A stretch of 12,468 bases of DNA from the NCBI GenBank assembly GCA_036387255.1, contig DASVUC010000080.1:1-12468 (forward strand), given 5' to 3'. This document shows, one piece after another, positions 1-6,732 of the stretch; position 1 is the stretch's first letter; every line of letters begins with the position of its first letter. Position numbers and translations under genes: made by a program. The notes beneath the pieces are model-generated. The model saw nothing but the letters and a program-made list of their open reading frames with translations. It did not search any database and was not told where the DNA came from. Source of the DNA: DASVUC01 sp036387255 (GTDB lineage Bacteria; Planctomycetota; Phycisphaerae; Tepidisphaerales; Tepidisphaeraceae).

Positions 1-231
1 ACCGTCAGCTCGAGCGGCAGCTTTGGTCCGTATCTCCAGCAGACTCCGGTGAACTCGCTGAACCAGGGCACCAACGTTGTGCAGGGCACGGGCGCAGCCA
101 TCACCGGCAGCAATGCCACCACCGGCTGGGTCTACGATCTGGCTGGCACCGGCAAGTTTTGGGCGACCGGCTCCACGACCGGCGTTTATTTTGAAGAGGG
201 CACCGGCAACGATGCCGCGACCGTCCCTTAG
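1..231 (+). CDS. GspG-like prepilin / major pseudopilin, C-terminal fragment
   Basis: This is the 3' end of a gene that begins before the window; the frame is open from base 1 to a TAG stop. The 76 visible residues contain FGPYLQQTPVNSLN, then GWVYDLAGTGKFWAT. The same design (FGPYL...P.N, about 30 variable residues, GW-aromatic, short tail) recurs at the C-terminus of the next gene, which carries a clear prepilin N-terminus. From knowledge of planctomycete prepilins this layout is typical of their GspG-like or pilin-like proteins, whose N-terminal helix builds the filament and whose C-terminal beta domain is exposed. The tail is rich in Gly, Thr and Ala and has no cysteines. The signal peptide and TM helix are outside the window, so the family call rests on the C-terminal motif and on gene context. 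It is the first member seen of the + strand prepilin cluster. Confidence 0.7.
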   Translation, partial: TVSSSGSFGPYLQQTPVNSLNQGTNVVQGTGAAITGSNATTGWVYDLAGTGKFWATGSTTGVYFEEGTGNDAATVP

Positions 232-247
232 TCTCGACTGATTTCTT

Positions 248-274
248 CGGCCGCGTGTTCGTCACCCGCGGCCG
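248..274 (+). other. intercistronic hairpin after the first prepilin gene
   Basis: CGGCCGCG (248-255) pairs perfectly with CGCGGCCG (267-274) across an 11-nt loop. It starts 16 bp after the stop codon of the upstream prepilin gene. No clear T-run follows (the next bases are GGTTTGCGG), so a complete intrinsic terminator is not supported. A hairpin here could protect the 3' end of an abundant pilin message or partly reduce read-through into the minor pilin genes; both are inferences. Confidence 0.4.
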
Positions 275-326
275 GGGTTTGCGGTTAGGGCCAGACGTAA
301 AAGGCCAAATGCTCGAGGGCTGGAAC

Positions 327-878
327 ATGATCAGCGGGATGCACAAAAAAACGCGAACTGCGCGGCGAGGAATCTCGCCTCGTGACGCGTTTACGCTGAT
401 CGAGATCCTGATCGTCGTCACGATCCTGGCGATCGTGGCCACGATCGTCATCCCGCAGTTCTCCAACGCTTCCATGACGGCGCGGGAGAATATGCTGAGA
501 GATGAGCTCCGCTACCTGCGGACGCAGATCATCGTCTACAAGGCGCAGCACCACGACGTGGCGCCGGGATACCCCGGCGGCGATACCACACAGGCGGCAA
601 CCGAAACAGATTTCGTGAGCCAGATGACCAAGCCCACGGATGAGAAGGGCGTGACGTCGGCGTCGGCGAGCCCGGTTTACAAGTTCGGGCCTTACCTGTC
701 GAAGATGCCGGAGAATCCGATCACCCGGTTCTCCGCTGTGCTCGTGATCGGCGACACCGATCCCTGGCCCACCGCCGATGGCAAGGTCTACGGCTGGTTC
801 TATCGCCCGATCACGGGCGACATCATGGCGAACAGCGAAGGCGCAGATACACAGGGCACCTTGTTCACCACGTACTAG
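327..878 (+). CDS. type IV prepilin-like protein (GspG-like paralogue)
   Basis: A filament subunit of the type IV pilin/pseudopilin superfamily, inserted in the inner membrane and processed by a prepilin peptidase. Counting from ATG 327, the leader is 21 residues and basic (HKKTRTARR), followed by DA|FTLIEILIVVTILAIVATIVIPQF with Glu at mature position +5. The residue before the cut is Ala rather than the usual Gly. The mature part keeps the FGPYLSKMPENPIT motif and GWFYRPITG seen in the fragment upstream, so the two look like tandem paralogues. I chose ATG 327 because GAGGG lies about 8 nt upstream. ATG 309, ATG 339 and GTG 255 are alternatives, and GTG 255 would fall inside the upstream hairpin. 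At 183 aa it fits the size of GspG-like proteins. It could be the major subunit or a minor pseudopilin; the fold and class are secure, the exact role is not. Confidence 0.85.
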   Translation: MISGMHKKTRTARRGISPRDAFTLIEILIVVTILAIVATIVIPQFSNASMTARENMLRDELRYLRTQIIVYKAQHHDVAPGYPGGDTTQAATETDFVSQMTKPTDEKGVTSASASPVYKFGPYLSKMPENPITRFSAVLVIGDTDPWPTADGKVYGWFYRPITGDIMANSEGADTQGTLFTTY

Positions 879-915
879 AGCCCTTTGAGCGAGCAATGAA
901 GATCGAAGGTTGGCA

Positions 916-1452
916 ATGCGCAAGCAGACAAGCAACTCCCGGGGGTGCGTGAGGCGGCGCGGACGCTGCCGCGGGTTCTCCCTGGTCGAGGCGCTGATGG
1001 CGTCGGTCGTGCTGGCGGCGGCGGTGATTGGAATCGGGGCGACGCTCGGAGCCACTTACAAGCAGACTACGGTAACGGAAGAATCGGGCATTGCCCTCGA
1101 TCTGGGGCGCTCGCTGATGGAGGAGGTCTCCGCCAAACCCTTTGAGATCACCAGCGGCACCAACGCCGCGGGCTGGCCCAGCGTCACCAATCGCACCCTC
1201 TACGACACCATCGACGACTTCAATGGCTACACCGACACGAGCGATTCCATCAAGACTTGGAACAACTCGACCGTCGACGTCGGCAACGGCAAGACCTACA
1301 CCCGCACCGTAACCGTTACGTCCAATGCCAAACCCCCAGGGTTAACCGGGAACTCCAGCGATTTTTACCTGGTAATGGTCACTGTGACCGCGCCCACCGG
1401 GGAACAATATTCCATCTCGCAATTGTGCACGCGCACCACGGTGGTGAGGTGA
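916..1452 (+). CDS. PilV/GspI-like minor pseudopilin
   Basis: A minor pseudopilin probably belonging to the tip or priming complex of the filament. The N-terminus has an Arg-rich 20-residue leader, then RG|FSLVEALMASVVLAAAVIGIGATLGATYKQ, with the cleavage Gly at -1 and Glu at +5. The start of this helix (FSLVEALMAS) is characteristic of the PilV/GspI family, whose members usually read GFSL(I/L)E(V/A)L(V/M)A. The mature domain of about 158 residues is Thr/Ser/Asn-rich and contains YTRTVTVTS and FYLVMVTVTAPTG, a beta-strand pattern seen in these proteins. ATG 916 is preferred to TTG 910 because GAAGG at 905-909 is 6 nt upstream. Cys11 and Cys18 lie in the leader and one Cys lies near the C-terminus. 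The next start codon follows the stop by only a few bases, so the two genes are probably cotranslated. Confidence 0.82.
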   Translation: MRKQTSNSRGCVRRRGRCRGFSLVEALMASVVLAAAVIGIGATLGATYKQTTVTEESGIALDLGRSLMEEVSAKPFEITSGTNAAGWPSVTNRTLYDTIDDFNGYTDTSDSIKTWNNSTVDVGNGKTYTRTVTVTSNAKPPGLTGNSSDFYLVMVTVTAPTGEQYSISQLCTRTTVVR

Positions 1453-1456
1453 TGTG

Positions 1457-2149
1457 GTGAAGCGCGTGCTGCCATCCAATCGGCAACGCTGCAAGCGCCG
1501 CGGGTTTACCTTCGGGGAACTCGTGCTGGGGCTGGCGATGACTTCCCTAGTAGCCGGCGCTGTCGGCGCGCTGATGATGGCGGTGTCGCGGGGATGGGAA
1601 CTCGGTCAGACCACCGACAACACCACGAGCCTGACGACGCAGAGCGTGCAGAGAGTCACCAAGATTATTCATGCCGCCCGGCAGGTTGGGGCGCTGCGCA
1701 CCGGCTCCATCACCACAACCCCTGCCAAGCCGGCGGCTATGCTGATCTGGAAAGGGGACCTGAACAGCGATTCCAAGATGCAGCTCTCTGAACTGGGCAT
1801 GTTGGAGTTCGATTCGGCCACCTCGCAACTGATTTACTACGAAGTCAGCTACCCCACGAGCTGGACGAGCGCGCAGAAGCAGGCGAATGTCATGATCGTC
1901 TCGGACGCATCCTTCTGGGACGACGCCACGATTGACTCGATGAAGTCGGCCGCGTTCTCCACCTTCATGCGCCAGGCGGGACAGGCCACGCACGTGACGG
2001 CCGCCGAGTTCCACCGGATCGACAGCAGCAGCACGGTCCGGTCGGGGATTGAATTCGCACTGAAGTTCGGAAACAGCGGCACGACGTGCACCAAGTACGG
2101 CACCGTCACCTCGCGCACCCCCGCCACCTTACCAGCGGGGAAACCATGA
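1457..2149 (+). CDS. PilW/GspJ-like minor pseudopilin with an EF-hand-like loop
   Basis: A minor pseudopilin, by sequence and position equivalent to GspJ/PilW, expected to join the I and K subunits at the filament tip. The leader is 16 residues, then RG|FTFGELVLGLAMTSLVAGAVGALMMAV with Glu at +5. At residues 101-112 the string DLNSDSKMQLSE matches the 12-residue EF-hand/dockerin calcium-loop pattern, with Asp, Asn and Asp at loop positions 1, 3 and 5, Met at position 8 and Glu at position 12. The C-terminus is Thr/Gly-rich with a single Cys. The ribosome-binding site GAGGTGAT (1446-1453) is an excellent anti-SD match and suits GTG 1457 best; GTG 1454 is the alternative and adds one residue. 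The stop overlaps the next start by ATGA. The length of 230 aa is normal for GspJ. Confidence 0.82.
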   Translation: MKRVLPSNRQRCKRRGFTFGELVLGLAMTSLVAGAVGALMMAVSRGWELGQTTDNTTSLTTQSVQRVTKIIHAARQVGALRTGSITTTPAKPAAMLIWKGDLNSDSKMQLSELGMLEFDSATSQLIYYEVSYPTSWTSAQKQANVMIVSDASFWDDATIDSMKSAAFSTFMRQAGQATHVTAAEFHRIDSSSTVRSGIEFALKFGNSGTTCTKYGTVTSRTPATLPAGKP

Positions 2150-3351
2150 CGTCCGCTGGCAGAAAATCCCGCGGCGGCTTCGCGATGGTCCTGGTGCTGT
2201 CGGCGATCGCCATCGCGTCAGTGCTCGGCTTCGCCATGCTCTCCGGCGCGACGCTCCAAACCCGCGCCCGCGGTAATGCCTCGCGCGCGGCCGGCGCGGA
2301 ATTCCTGGCCGAATCCGGCATTAACCTCGCGTTCTACTACTTGCAGAACCCGGATTTGGCCCCCGCGCTCAACAGCAGCGGCTACTGGAGCGGAACCACC
2401 AGCGCCGTCACCATCGGCAGCGGAACAGTCTCCGTTTCGGTCGTCCGAGACTCATCTGACAGCTGGACTTTTGAGGTCACTTCAACCGGTACCCTCGGCA
2501 GCGTTACCGGCACCGCCATCACGCGTACGCAATACGCCCGCGTCTACGTGCGCAACGAGTACAAGGTGAAGAACGCCATGGCCTTCAATGGTGGTACGAC
2601 CATTCCGTCGTTCTCGTCGATCAGCGGCAACATCGTGTGCAACGGTACGCTCACGATGAAGTCCAACGTGACCTACAGCGGTGGCAGCATCACCGCCTCA
2701 GGCCTGAGCCTGGCGCTCGGCCTGCCGCAGCTCACCTACACGACAATTCAAAGCTATCAGGTGCCCGCTCCCAGCAACAACGACGTCTACCAGTACAGAA
2801 CGTATACCGTCAACGGCACGACCTACAACTGCGACACGCTCGGCGTGACGACGCTGACTGGAACTTCCGGTGTAACGACCCTCGGCAGCTCCACCAGCAA
2901 TCCTGCCGGCGTGTGGTATACGTCCGGCAACCTCACGCTCGGAGACAACGTCAAGGTCGCCGGCACGCTCGTCGTCGGCGGGAACCTCGTCATCAACGGC
3001 GCAGGCATCTCCGTCACCCCCAAGTCGGGTTACCCCGGCCTCGTCGTCATCGGGAACTTGCAGATCAACCAGACCCGTAAGTCGATCACCGTCAATGGCG
3101 TGACCTACGTTGGTGGATCCGTCAAGACGAGCGGCGTCTACGTGCTGCAAAGCGATTCGTCGACCATGACCATCAACGGCAGCCTTCTTACGGGCAGCAG
3201 CAGCTCGGGGATCTCCAATACCTTTAACGCCGCCATGACCATCCTCTACGACGCGACGCTCGCCAAAGCGCCTGACCTGAGCAGCGCAGGCCGAAGTGCA
3301 ACGGGCATCAACGTGCTCCGCTGGGGGCCGGTCGTCGCGGCGCCCTATTAG
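2146..3351 (+). CDS. GspK/PilX-like pseudopilin with a beta-repeat domain
   Basis: A large pseudopilin-like protein with its start in an ATGA overlap with the preceding gene and GCGGGG upstream. The N-terminus reads KSRGG|FAMVLVLSAIAIASVLGFAML: a basic leader and a hydrophobic helix, but no Glu at +5, which is the known mark of GspK, the tip subunit of type II systems. Residues around 40-65 (RGNASRAAGAEFLAESGINLAFYYLQNP) resemble the PilX N-terminal region. From about residue 165, and especially 260-350, there are short valine/glycine/asparagine strand repeats (GNLTLGDNVKVAGTLVVGGNLVINGAG and similar), which suggest a right-handed beta-helix or bactofilin-like fold rather than the alpha domain of classical GspK. 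At 401 aa it is larger than PilX and in the GspK range. The role as a filament tip is inferred from the missing Glu5 and from gene order I-J-K. Confidence 0.75.
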   Translation: MTSAGRKSRGGFAMVLVLSAIAIASVLGFAMLSGATLQTRARGNASRAAGAEFLAESGINLAFYYLQNPDLAPALNSSGYWSGTTSAVTIGSGTVSVSVVRDSSDSWTFEVTSTGTLGSVTGTAITRTQYARVYVRNEYKVKNAMAFNGGTTIPSFSSISGNIVCNGTLTMKSNVTYSGGSITASGLSLALGLPQLTYTTIQSYQVPAPSNNDVYQYRTYTVNGTTYNCDTLGVTTLTGTSGVTTLGSSTSNPAGVWYTSGNLTLGDNVKVAGTLVVGGNLVINGAGISVTPKSGYPGLVVIGNLQINQTRKSITVNGVTYVGGSVKTSGVYVLQSDSSTMTINGSLLTGSSSSGISNTFNAAMTILYDATLAKAPDLSSAGRSATGINVLRWGPVVAAPY

Positions 3352-3375
3352 TTCAATTTGCGAAAGGAATGCCTC

Positions 3376-3639
3376 ATGAAAGAGTCTAAATATCTCGCGG
3401 CCATCCTGGTTCTTCAGGGTCTGATCCTCGTCGGGCAGTGGACCGGCAACCGTTCCGTGCTTCCCGCGGCCAATGCCGGCGATGTGCCCAACCCGGCGCA
3501 GCGCCAGATGGAACTGCTGGAAGAGATGAAAACCACGAACACCAAGCTGGATCGCATTATCGGACTGATGGAAGGTGGCGAGCTTCAGGTCAAGGTGGTT
3601 CAGTCCGATGAGAACAAGGGGACCGTGCGCCGCAAGTAG
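3376..3639 (+). CDS. small membrane-anchored or secreted protein of unknown function
   Basis: An 87-residue protein that I do not recognise. It starts at ATG 3376 with GAAAGGA 7 nt upstream. Residues 5-22 (KYLAAILVLQGLILVGQW) form a hydrophobic segment after a short polar N-terminus, followed by LPAANA|GD, a plausible signal-peptidase I site near residue 34; it may instead remain as a signal anchor. The rest, NPAQRQMELLEEMKTTNTKLDRIIGLMEGG, is a heptad-like amphipathic helix that could form a coiled coil. It then ends in a short strand (ELQVKVVQ) and a charged tail. It sits between the GspK-like and GspH-like genes in the same direction, so it is probably made with the pseudopilins and acts in the periplasm or at the inner membrane. 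No catalytic residues are visible. Confidence 0.72.
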   Translation: MKESKYLAAILVLQGLILVGQWTGNRSVLPAANAGDVPNPAQRQMELLEEMKTTNTKLDRIIGLMEGGELQVKVVQSDENKGTVRRK

Positions 3640-3672
3640 CGAGCGGTTCTCGAAGTGGAGAGTCAGTAGACG

Positions 3673-3694
3673 AAGCGGCGCGGCGGCGCCGTTT
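3673..3694 (+). other. intercistronic hairpin before the GspH-like gene
   Basis: CGGCGC (3676-3681) pairs with GCGCCG (3686-3691) around a GGCG tetraloop. The stem can extend by a G-U and two A-T pairs (3673-3675 with 3692-3694) to nine pairs. It ends 4 nt before the GAGG ribosome-binding site of the next gene. There is no T-run after the stem, so it is not a standard terminator. It may act in mRNA stability or modulate translation; this is an inference from position only. Confidence 0.35.
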
Positions 3695-3707
3695 GAGTGA
3701 GGCTGTG

Positions 3708-4265
3708 ATGTTACAACAAGCAGGCCGGCGTGGAGGTTTCACGCTGGTGGAAATCCTGGCGGTGCTGGTGATCATCGGGATCGCTTCGGCGATCGTGGTG
3801 CCCAATCTTGGCACGCGCGACGATCTCCGCGCAACCGCCGCGGCGCGCACGCTTGTGGCAGACCTCATTTACGCGCAGAACCTCGCGATCTCTTCGCAGA
3901 AAACCACCTACGTCAAGTTCGACGTCGCCAACAACTGCTACAAGCTGCTGAGCACCGCCAGCAGCGGGGGGGACGTCATCATGAGCCACCCCATGACGCA
4001 GCTCAGCTACGTGCAGACGTTCGGTTCGTCCTCAAAAAATCTCGAATCGGTGACGCTGTACTCCGCCACCTTCAACGGCGTGGACACCGCCAACTACGTC
4101 AACGACTACACCCTCGCCTTTGACGAGATGGGGGCGCCGTATGCGTATGACTACACGAAAAATGACAAGAGCGATTTGAAGGACGGCACCATCGTGATCA
4201 AGAGCGGCAGCTTCACCACGACCGTCACCATCTCCCCTTACACCGGAGAAATCTCCGTTAACTGA
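3708..4265 (+). CDS. GspH/FimT-like pseudopilin
   Basis: A minor pseudopilin of the GspH/FimT family. The leader is only 10 residues (MLQQAGRRGG), then FTLVEILAVLVIIGIASAIVVPNL with Gly at -1 and Glu at +5. The following stretch, RATAAARTLVADLIYAQNLAISSQKTTYVKFD, is the pattern expected in GspH/FimT: a helix with Ala-Arg and Leu spacing leading into a strand with V.F. The rest is a beta-rich domain of about 120 residues with a single Cys, ending FTTTVTISPYTGEISVN. ATG 3708 is selected over the in-frame GTG 3705 and TTG 3693 because GAGG lies 5 nt upstream and the leader has the usual length. GspH normally stands next to G and I; here it is the last of the pseudopilins and is separated from them by the small protein. 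Confidence 0.85.
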   Translation: MLQQAGRRGGFTLVEILAVLVIIGIASAIVVPNLGTRDDLRATAAARTLVADLIYAQNLAISSQKTTYVKFDVANNCYKLLSTASSGGDVIMSHPMTQLSYVQTFGSSSKNLESVTLYSATFNGVDTANYVNDYTLAFDEMGAPYAYDYTKNDKSDLKDGTIVIKSGSFTTTVTISPYTGEISVN

Positions 4266-4274
4266 AGTCATCTC

Positions 4275-5561
4275 ATGATTCGACTGACGCGGTCACAAGT
4301 TCAGCCTATCGGACTCGATATCGGGTTCGACAGCGTAAAGATGCTCCAGGTGGAGGTGGTGGGGGAGCATCTCTCCGTGCTGGCGGCAGCGCGTCAGCAG
4401 ATGACCGGCGACGCCCGCAGCCACCCGGAAACGCGCGTCGCGATGGCCGCAGACCTCATCAGGCAGATGATCCGCCAGGGCGGTTTCAGCGGGCGCCGCG
4501 TGGTGGTGGCGCTGCCGCGCGAATTCGTCCATGTGAAGAACCTTCGCCTGCCGCTGATTCCTCCCCACGAGCTTCAGCAGGCGGTGAGATTTGAAGCAAA
4601 GAACATCTTCCCCTTCGACACCACTAAGGCGCACATCCAAATTCTTCCCGCAGGCGAAGTCCGCCAGGGCCTGGATGTTCGGCAGGAATTGATCGTGCTG
4701 GCTGCGCGCTGTGAGGACGTTGACGGTTTCCTCGAGCAGATCCATCGCTGCGGCGTCGTGCCGGAGTCGATCGATGTTGAGCCGTGCGCGGTCTACCGTG
4801 CGTACGAGCGGTTTATCCGGCGCCGCGAGGACGAACAGGAAGTTCACGTGATCGTCGACGTCGGCTCGCGCCGATCGCAGGTTGTAATTGGTAAGGGACG
4901 CGACATCACGTTCCTGAAAGCAGTCGAAATCGGCTCTGATCACCTGCACGAAGCCATCAGCAAGAAGCTGGGGATCACGATCGATGAGGCGCGGGCGCTT
5001 CGCCGCCGACTGATCGACCAGCGCGCCATCGAGGGGAGCAAACCTGAAGGTGCCGAAGCCGCCGCGAAGCGCGATCCAGTTCAGCAGGCGGTGTTCGACG
5101 CTACCCGCAGCACGATGGAAGACATGGGCCGGGAAATCTCCCTTTGCCTGCGGTATTACTCCGTCACGTTCCGCGGCCAGCGTCCGAACAAAGTGAAGCT
5201 GGTCGGCGGCGAGTCGTGCGATCCGCTGCTGGTCGGCGTGCTCAACGCAGCGCTCGGCATCCCGCTGGAGTCTGGCCGCCCGCTGTTCAGCCTCGACACC
5301 AGCCGCATGAAGCAGAACGACCGCCGCGGCACCATGGGCGAGTGGGCGATGGCGCTGGGCCTGGGGCTCAAGACGACTAAAGGCTATTTTGCTCCGCGCG
5401 ACGGCAAAGCGCGTGATCCAAACGTGCCCTGGCCGGAACCGCCCAAGACTGTTGCGGAAGTTATTGACATCAATCAAATTGCCGCCGAAGCGCCCGCGGC
5501 GTCGCGCCCCGCTTCGGCCCCGGCGCCCGCGAAGCCAGCAGCGGAGGAAGTCCATGCGTGA
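4275..5561 (+). CDS. pilM: PilM, actin-fold cytoplasmic component of the type IV pilus assembly complex
   Basis: A PilM-family cytoplasmic protein that binds the N-terminal tail of PilN and links the assembly motor side to the inner-membrane complex. It has the actin/FtsA-like fold signatures. IGLDIGFDSVKMLQV (residues 12-26) is the phosphate-1 motif, VIVDVGSRRSQVVIGKG (around 192-208) the phosphate-2 motif, and KLVGGES (308-314) the adenosine motif. VALPREFVHVKNLRLP and the EL..AVRFEAKNIFPF segment (about 100-117) are typical PilM sequence. Residues about 250-275 form a charged insertion (EGSKPEGAEAAAKRD), and the last 30 residues are an Ala/Pro-rich tail, giving 428 aa against about 350 in gammaproteobacterial PilM. 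ATG 4275 follows the GspH-like stop by 9 bp with only a weak Shine-Dalgarno. The 3' end overlaps pilN by 8 bp. In type II systems this role is played by the cytoplasmic part of GspL. Confidence 0.93.
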   Translation: MIRLTRSQVQPIGLDIGFDSVKMLQVEVVGEHLSVLAAARQQMTGDARSHPETRVAMAADLIRQMIRQGGFSGRRVVVALPREFVHVKNLRLPLIPPHELQQAVRFEAKNIFPFDTTKAHIQILPAGEVRQGLDVRQELIVLAARCEDVDGFLEQIHRCGVVPESIDVEPCAVYRAYERFIRRREDEQEVHVIVDVGSRRSQVVIGKGRDITFLKAVEIGSDHLHEAISKKLGITIDEARALRRRLIDQRAIEGSKPEGAEAAAKRDPVQQAVFDATRSTMEDMGREISLCLRYYSVTFRGQRPNKVKLVGGESCDPLLVGVLNAALGIPLESGRPLFSLDTSRMKQNDRRGTMGEWAMALGLGLKTTKGYFAPRDGKARDPNVPWPEPPKTVAEVIDINQIAAEAPAASRPASAPAPAKPAAEEVHA

Positions 5562-6168
5562 TCTGGAATTCCTGCCCGAGTGGTATCCCAAGCTGCGCGC
5601 CCGCCGCCGCGCGGTGGCGGTGCAGGCGTGGGGCACGCTGCTTATCGCGGCCGTGCTTGGTACGTGGCTGCTGATGGCCAACCGTCAAGTCAGCGCGAAG
5701 CAGCGCGAGCTCACCGACGTCCACTCCTCGCTGCTCCGCAGCAAGACCGAAGTCGAACGCCTCAAGCAGCTCGTCGAGCTGCACGGACAACTGAAAGATC
5801 AGGACCGCGTCTTCGCCATGATCGGCCGGCCGATCGAGATGACGCGTCTGCTGACGACGCTGGCAGAAGTCATGCCGTCGGACATGGGCCTGCTCGACCT
5901 GGCGGTGCTGACCGAAGAGGTCAAGCCGGAGAGCGTCGTGGCCAAGGCGCAGCAGGAAAAAGGCGCCAACCGCCGCGTCCGCATGCGCATGCAGGGCGTC
6001 GCACCGACGGATTCCGAGCTGGCGAGCTTTCTGGCCAAGCTGACGAACAAGCCCTTCTTCTCCAACGTCGCCGTCACCTACAGCCGGCCGCGTACGGAAG
6101 AAGGCCACGTGATGCGGGAATTCGAAGTGACCTTCGCATTGGATCTGGCCGGACTGGGAGGCAACTAG
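5554..6168 (+). CDS. pilN: PilN-like inner-membrane assembly protein
   Basis: A bitopic inner-membrane protein of the PilN/GspL-C family that docks on PilM through its cytoplasmic N-terminus and pairs with PilO in the periplasm. The N-terminus MRDLEFLPEWY resembles the INLLP motif that binds PilM in other species, with LEFLP at residues 4-8. A transmembrane helix spans about 22-42 (VAVQAWGTLLIAAVLGTWLLM), followed by a coiled coil (44-85) and a ferredoxin-like domain whose strands include RRVRMRMQGVAPTDSELASFLAKL and MREFEVTFAL. ATG 5554 lies inside the end of pilM, with GGAGGA 6 nt upstream, so translational coupling is likely. The 204 aa length is usual for PilN. Identity is supported mostly by topology, the N-terminal motif and position between pilM and pilO. 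Confidence 0.88.
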   Translation: MRDLEFLPEWYPKLRARRRAVAVQAWGTLLIAAVLGTWLLMANRQVSAKQRELTDVHSSLLRSKTEVERLKQLVELHGQLKDQDRVFAMIGRPIEMTRLLTTLAEVMPSDMGLLDLAVLTEEVKPESVVAKAQQEKGANRRVRMRMQGVAPTDSELASFLAKLTNKPFFSNVAVTYSRPRTEEGHVMREFEVTFALDLAGLGGN

Positions 6169-6732
6169 GTGACGTCGCTTCGCAATCAACTCGAGTGGTG
6201 CACCAAGGCGCAGGCGATTCTCGGCCTGGTCTTGTCGCTGATCCTCGTCGGCTTCTACGTCTTCGGTTATCGGCCCTTCAGCACCAGGCTTGCCGACCTG
6301 CAACTTGAGATCGATCACTCCAGCAGCGAGCTGCTGAAGAACACCTCTCAAGTGCGAATTCTGCCGGCTGTGATGGTTGCAGTGAATGACCTGAAGAGCC
6401 GCCTTGAAAAATATGACAAACAGCTCCCGCGCCAGCAGGAACTTGACCGCTTTATTAAGGATATCAACACGATGGTGCACAACGCCCAGCTTCAGAAGCT
6501 GAGCTACACGCCGTCCGTGATGCCGATCCGAAGCGAGCTTTTTGCGGAGCAGCCGGTGTCGTTCAAATTTGAAGGCGATTTCTTGAAGGTCTTCTCGTTC
6601 CTGCGCCAGACCGAGCAGATGCAGCGGCTGACGCGCGTGCGCGAGCTGAAGATCAAGAACAGCAATCGTTCCAGCAAAGCCGGTCAGGTGGAAGTCGAGC
6701 TTTCGATGAACATTTACTTCTCAGAGGGATAA
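6169..6732 (+). CDS. pilO: PilO-like inner-membrane assembly protein
   Basis: A PilO/GspM-like bitopic protein that forms heterodimers with PilN and contacts PilP. The short cytoplasmic N-terminus is followed by one transmembrane helix at 16-34 (AILGLVLSLILVGFYVFGY), a coiled coil at about 40-90 (LADLQLEIDHSSSELLKNTSQ), and a ferredoxin-like domain in which VSFKFEGDFLKVFSFLRQTEQMQRLTRVRELKIKN is a typical PilO alpha-beta pattern. GTG 6169 follows the pilN TAG stop with no gap, and GGGAGG (6156-6161) provides a strong ribosome-binding site. Its stop directly abuts the next ATG. The 187 aa length is close to normal for PilO. Confidence 0.9.
   Translation: MTSLRNQLEWCTKAQAILGLVLSLILVGFYVFGYRPFSTRLADLQLEIDHSSSELLKNTSQVRILPAVMVAVNDLKSRLEKYDKQLPRQQELDRFIKDINTMVHNAQLQKLSYTPSVMPIRSELFAEQPVSFKFEGDFLKVFSFLRQTEQMQRLTRVRELKIKNSNRSSKAGQVEVELSMNIYFSEG

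Noticed and set aside
248..274. full intrinsic terminator after the first prepilin gene
   Set aside because: The stem is good, but no T-run follows, so it was listed only as a hairpin.
2086..2145. upstream extension of the GspK-like gene
   Set aside because: It overlaps the end of the GspJ-like gene and would put about 20 extra residues before a normal prepilin leader; ATG 2146 in the ATGA overlap with GCGGGG upstream is a better start.
4293..5681. 462-codon open frame on the - strand opposite pilM
   Set aside because: The + strand product has all PilM motifs; the reverse product has no domain and spans the pilM/pilN boundary.
5470..6480. 336-codon open frame on the - strand opposite pilN/pilO
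   Set aside because: Shadow frame crossing two real genes, with His/Gln/Arg-rich content and no start signal.
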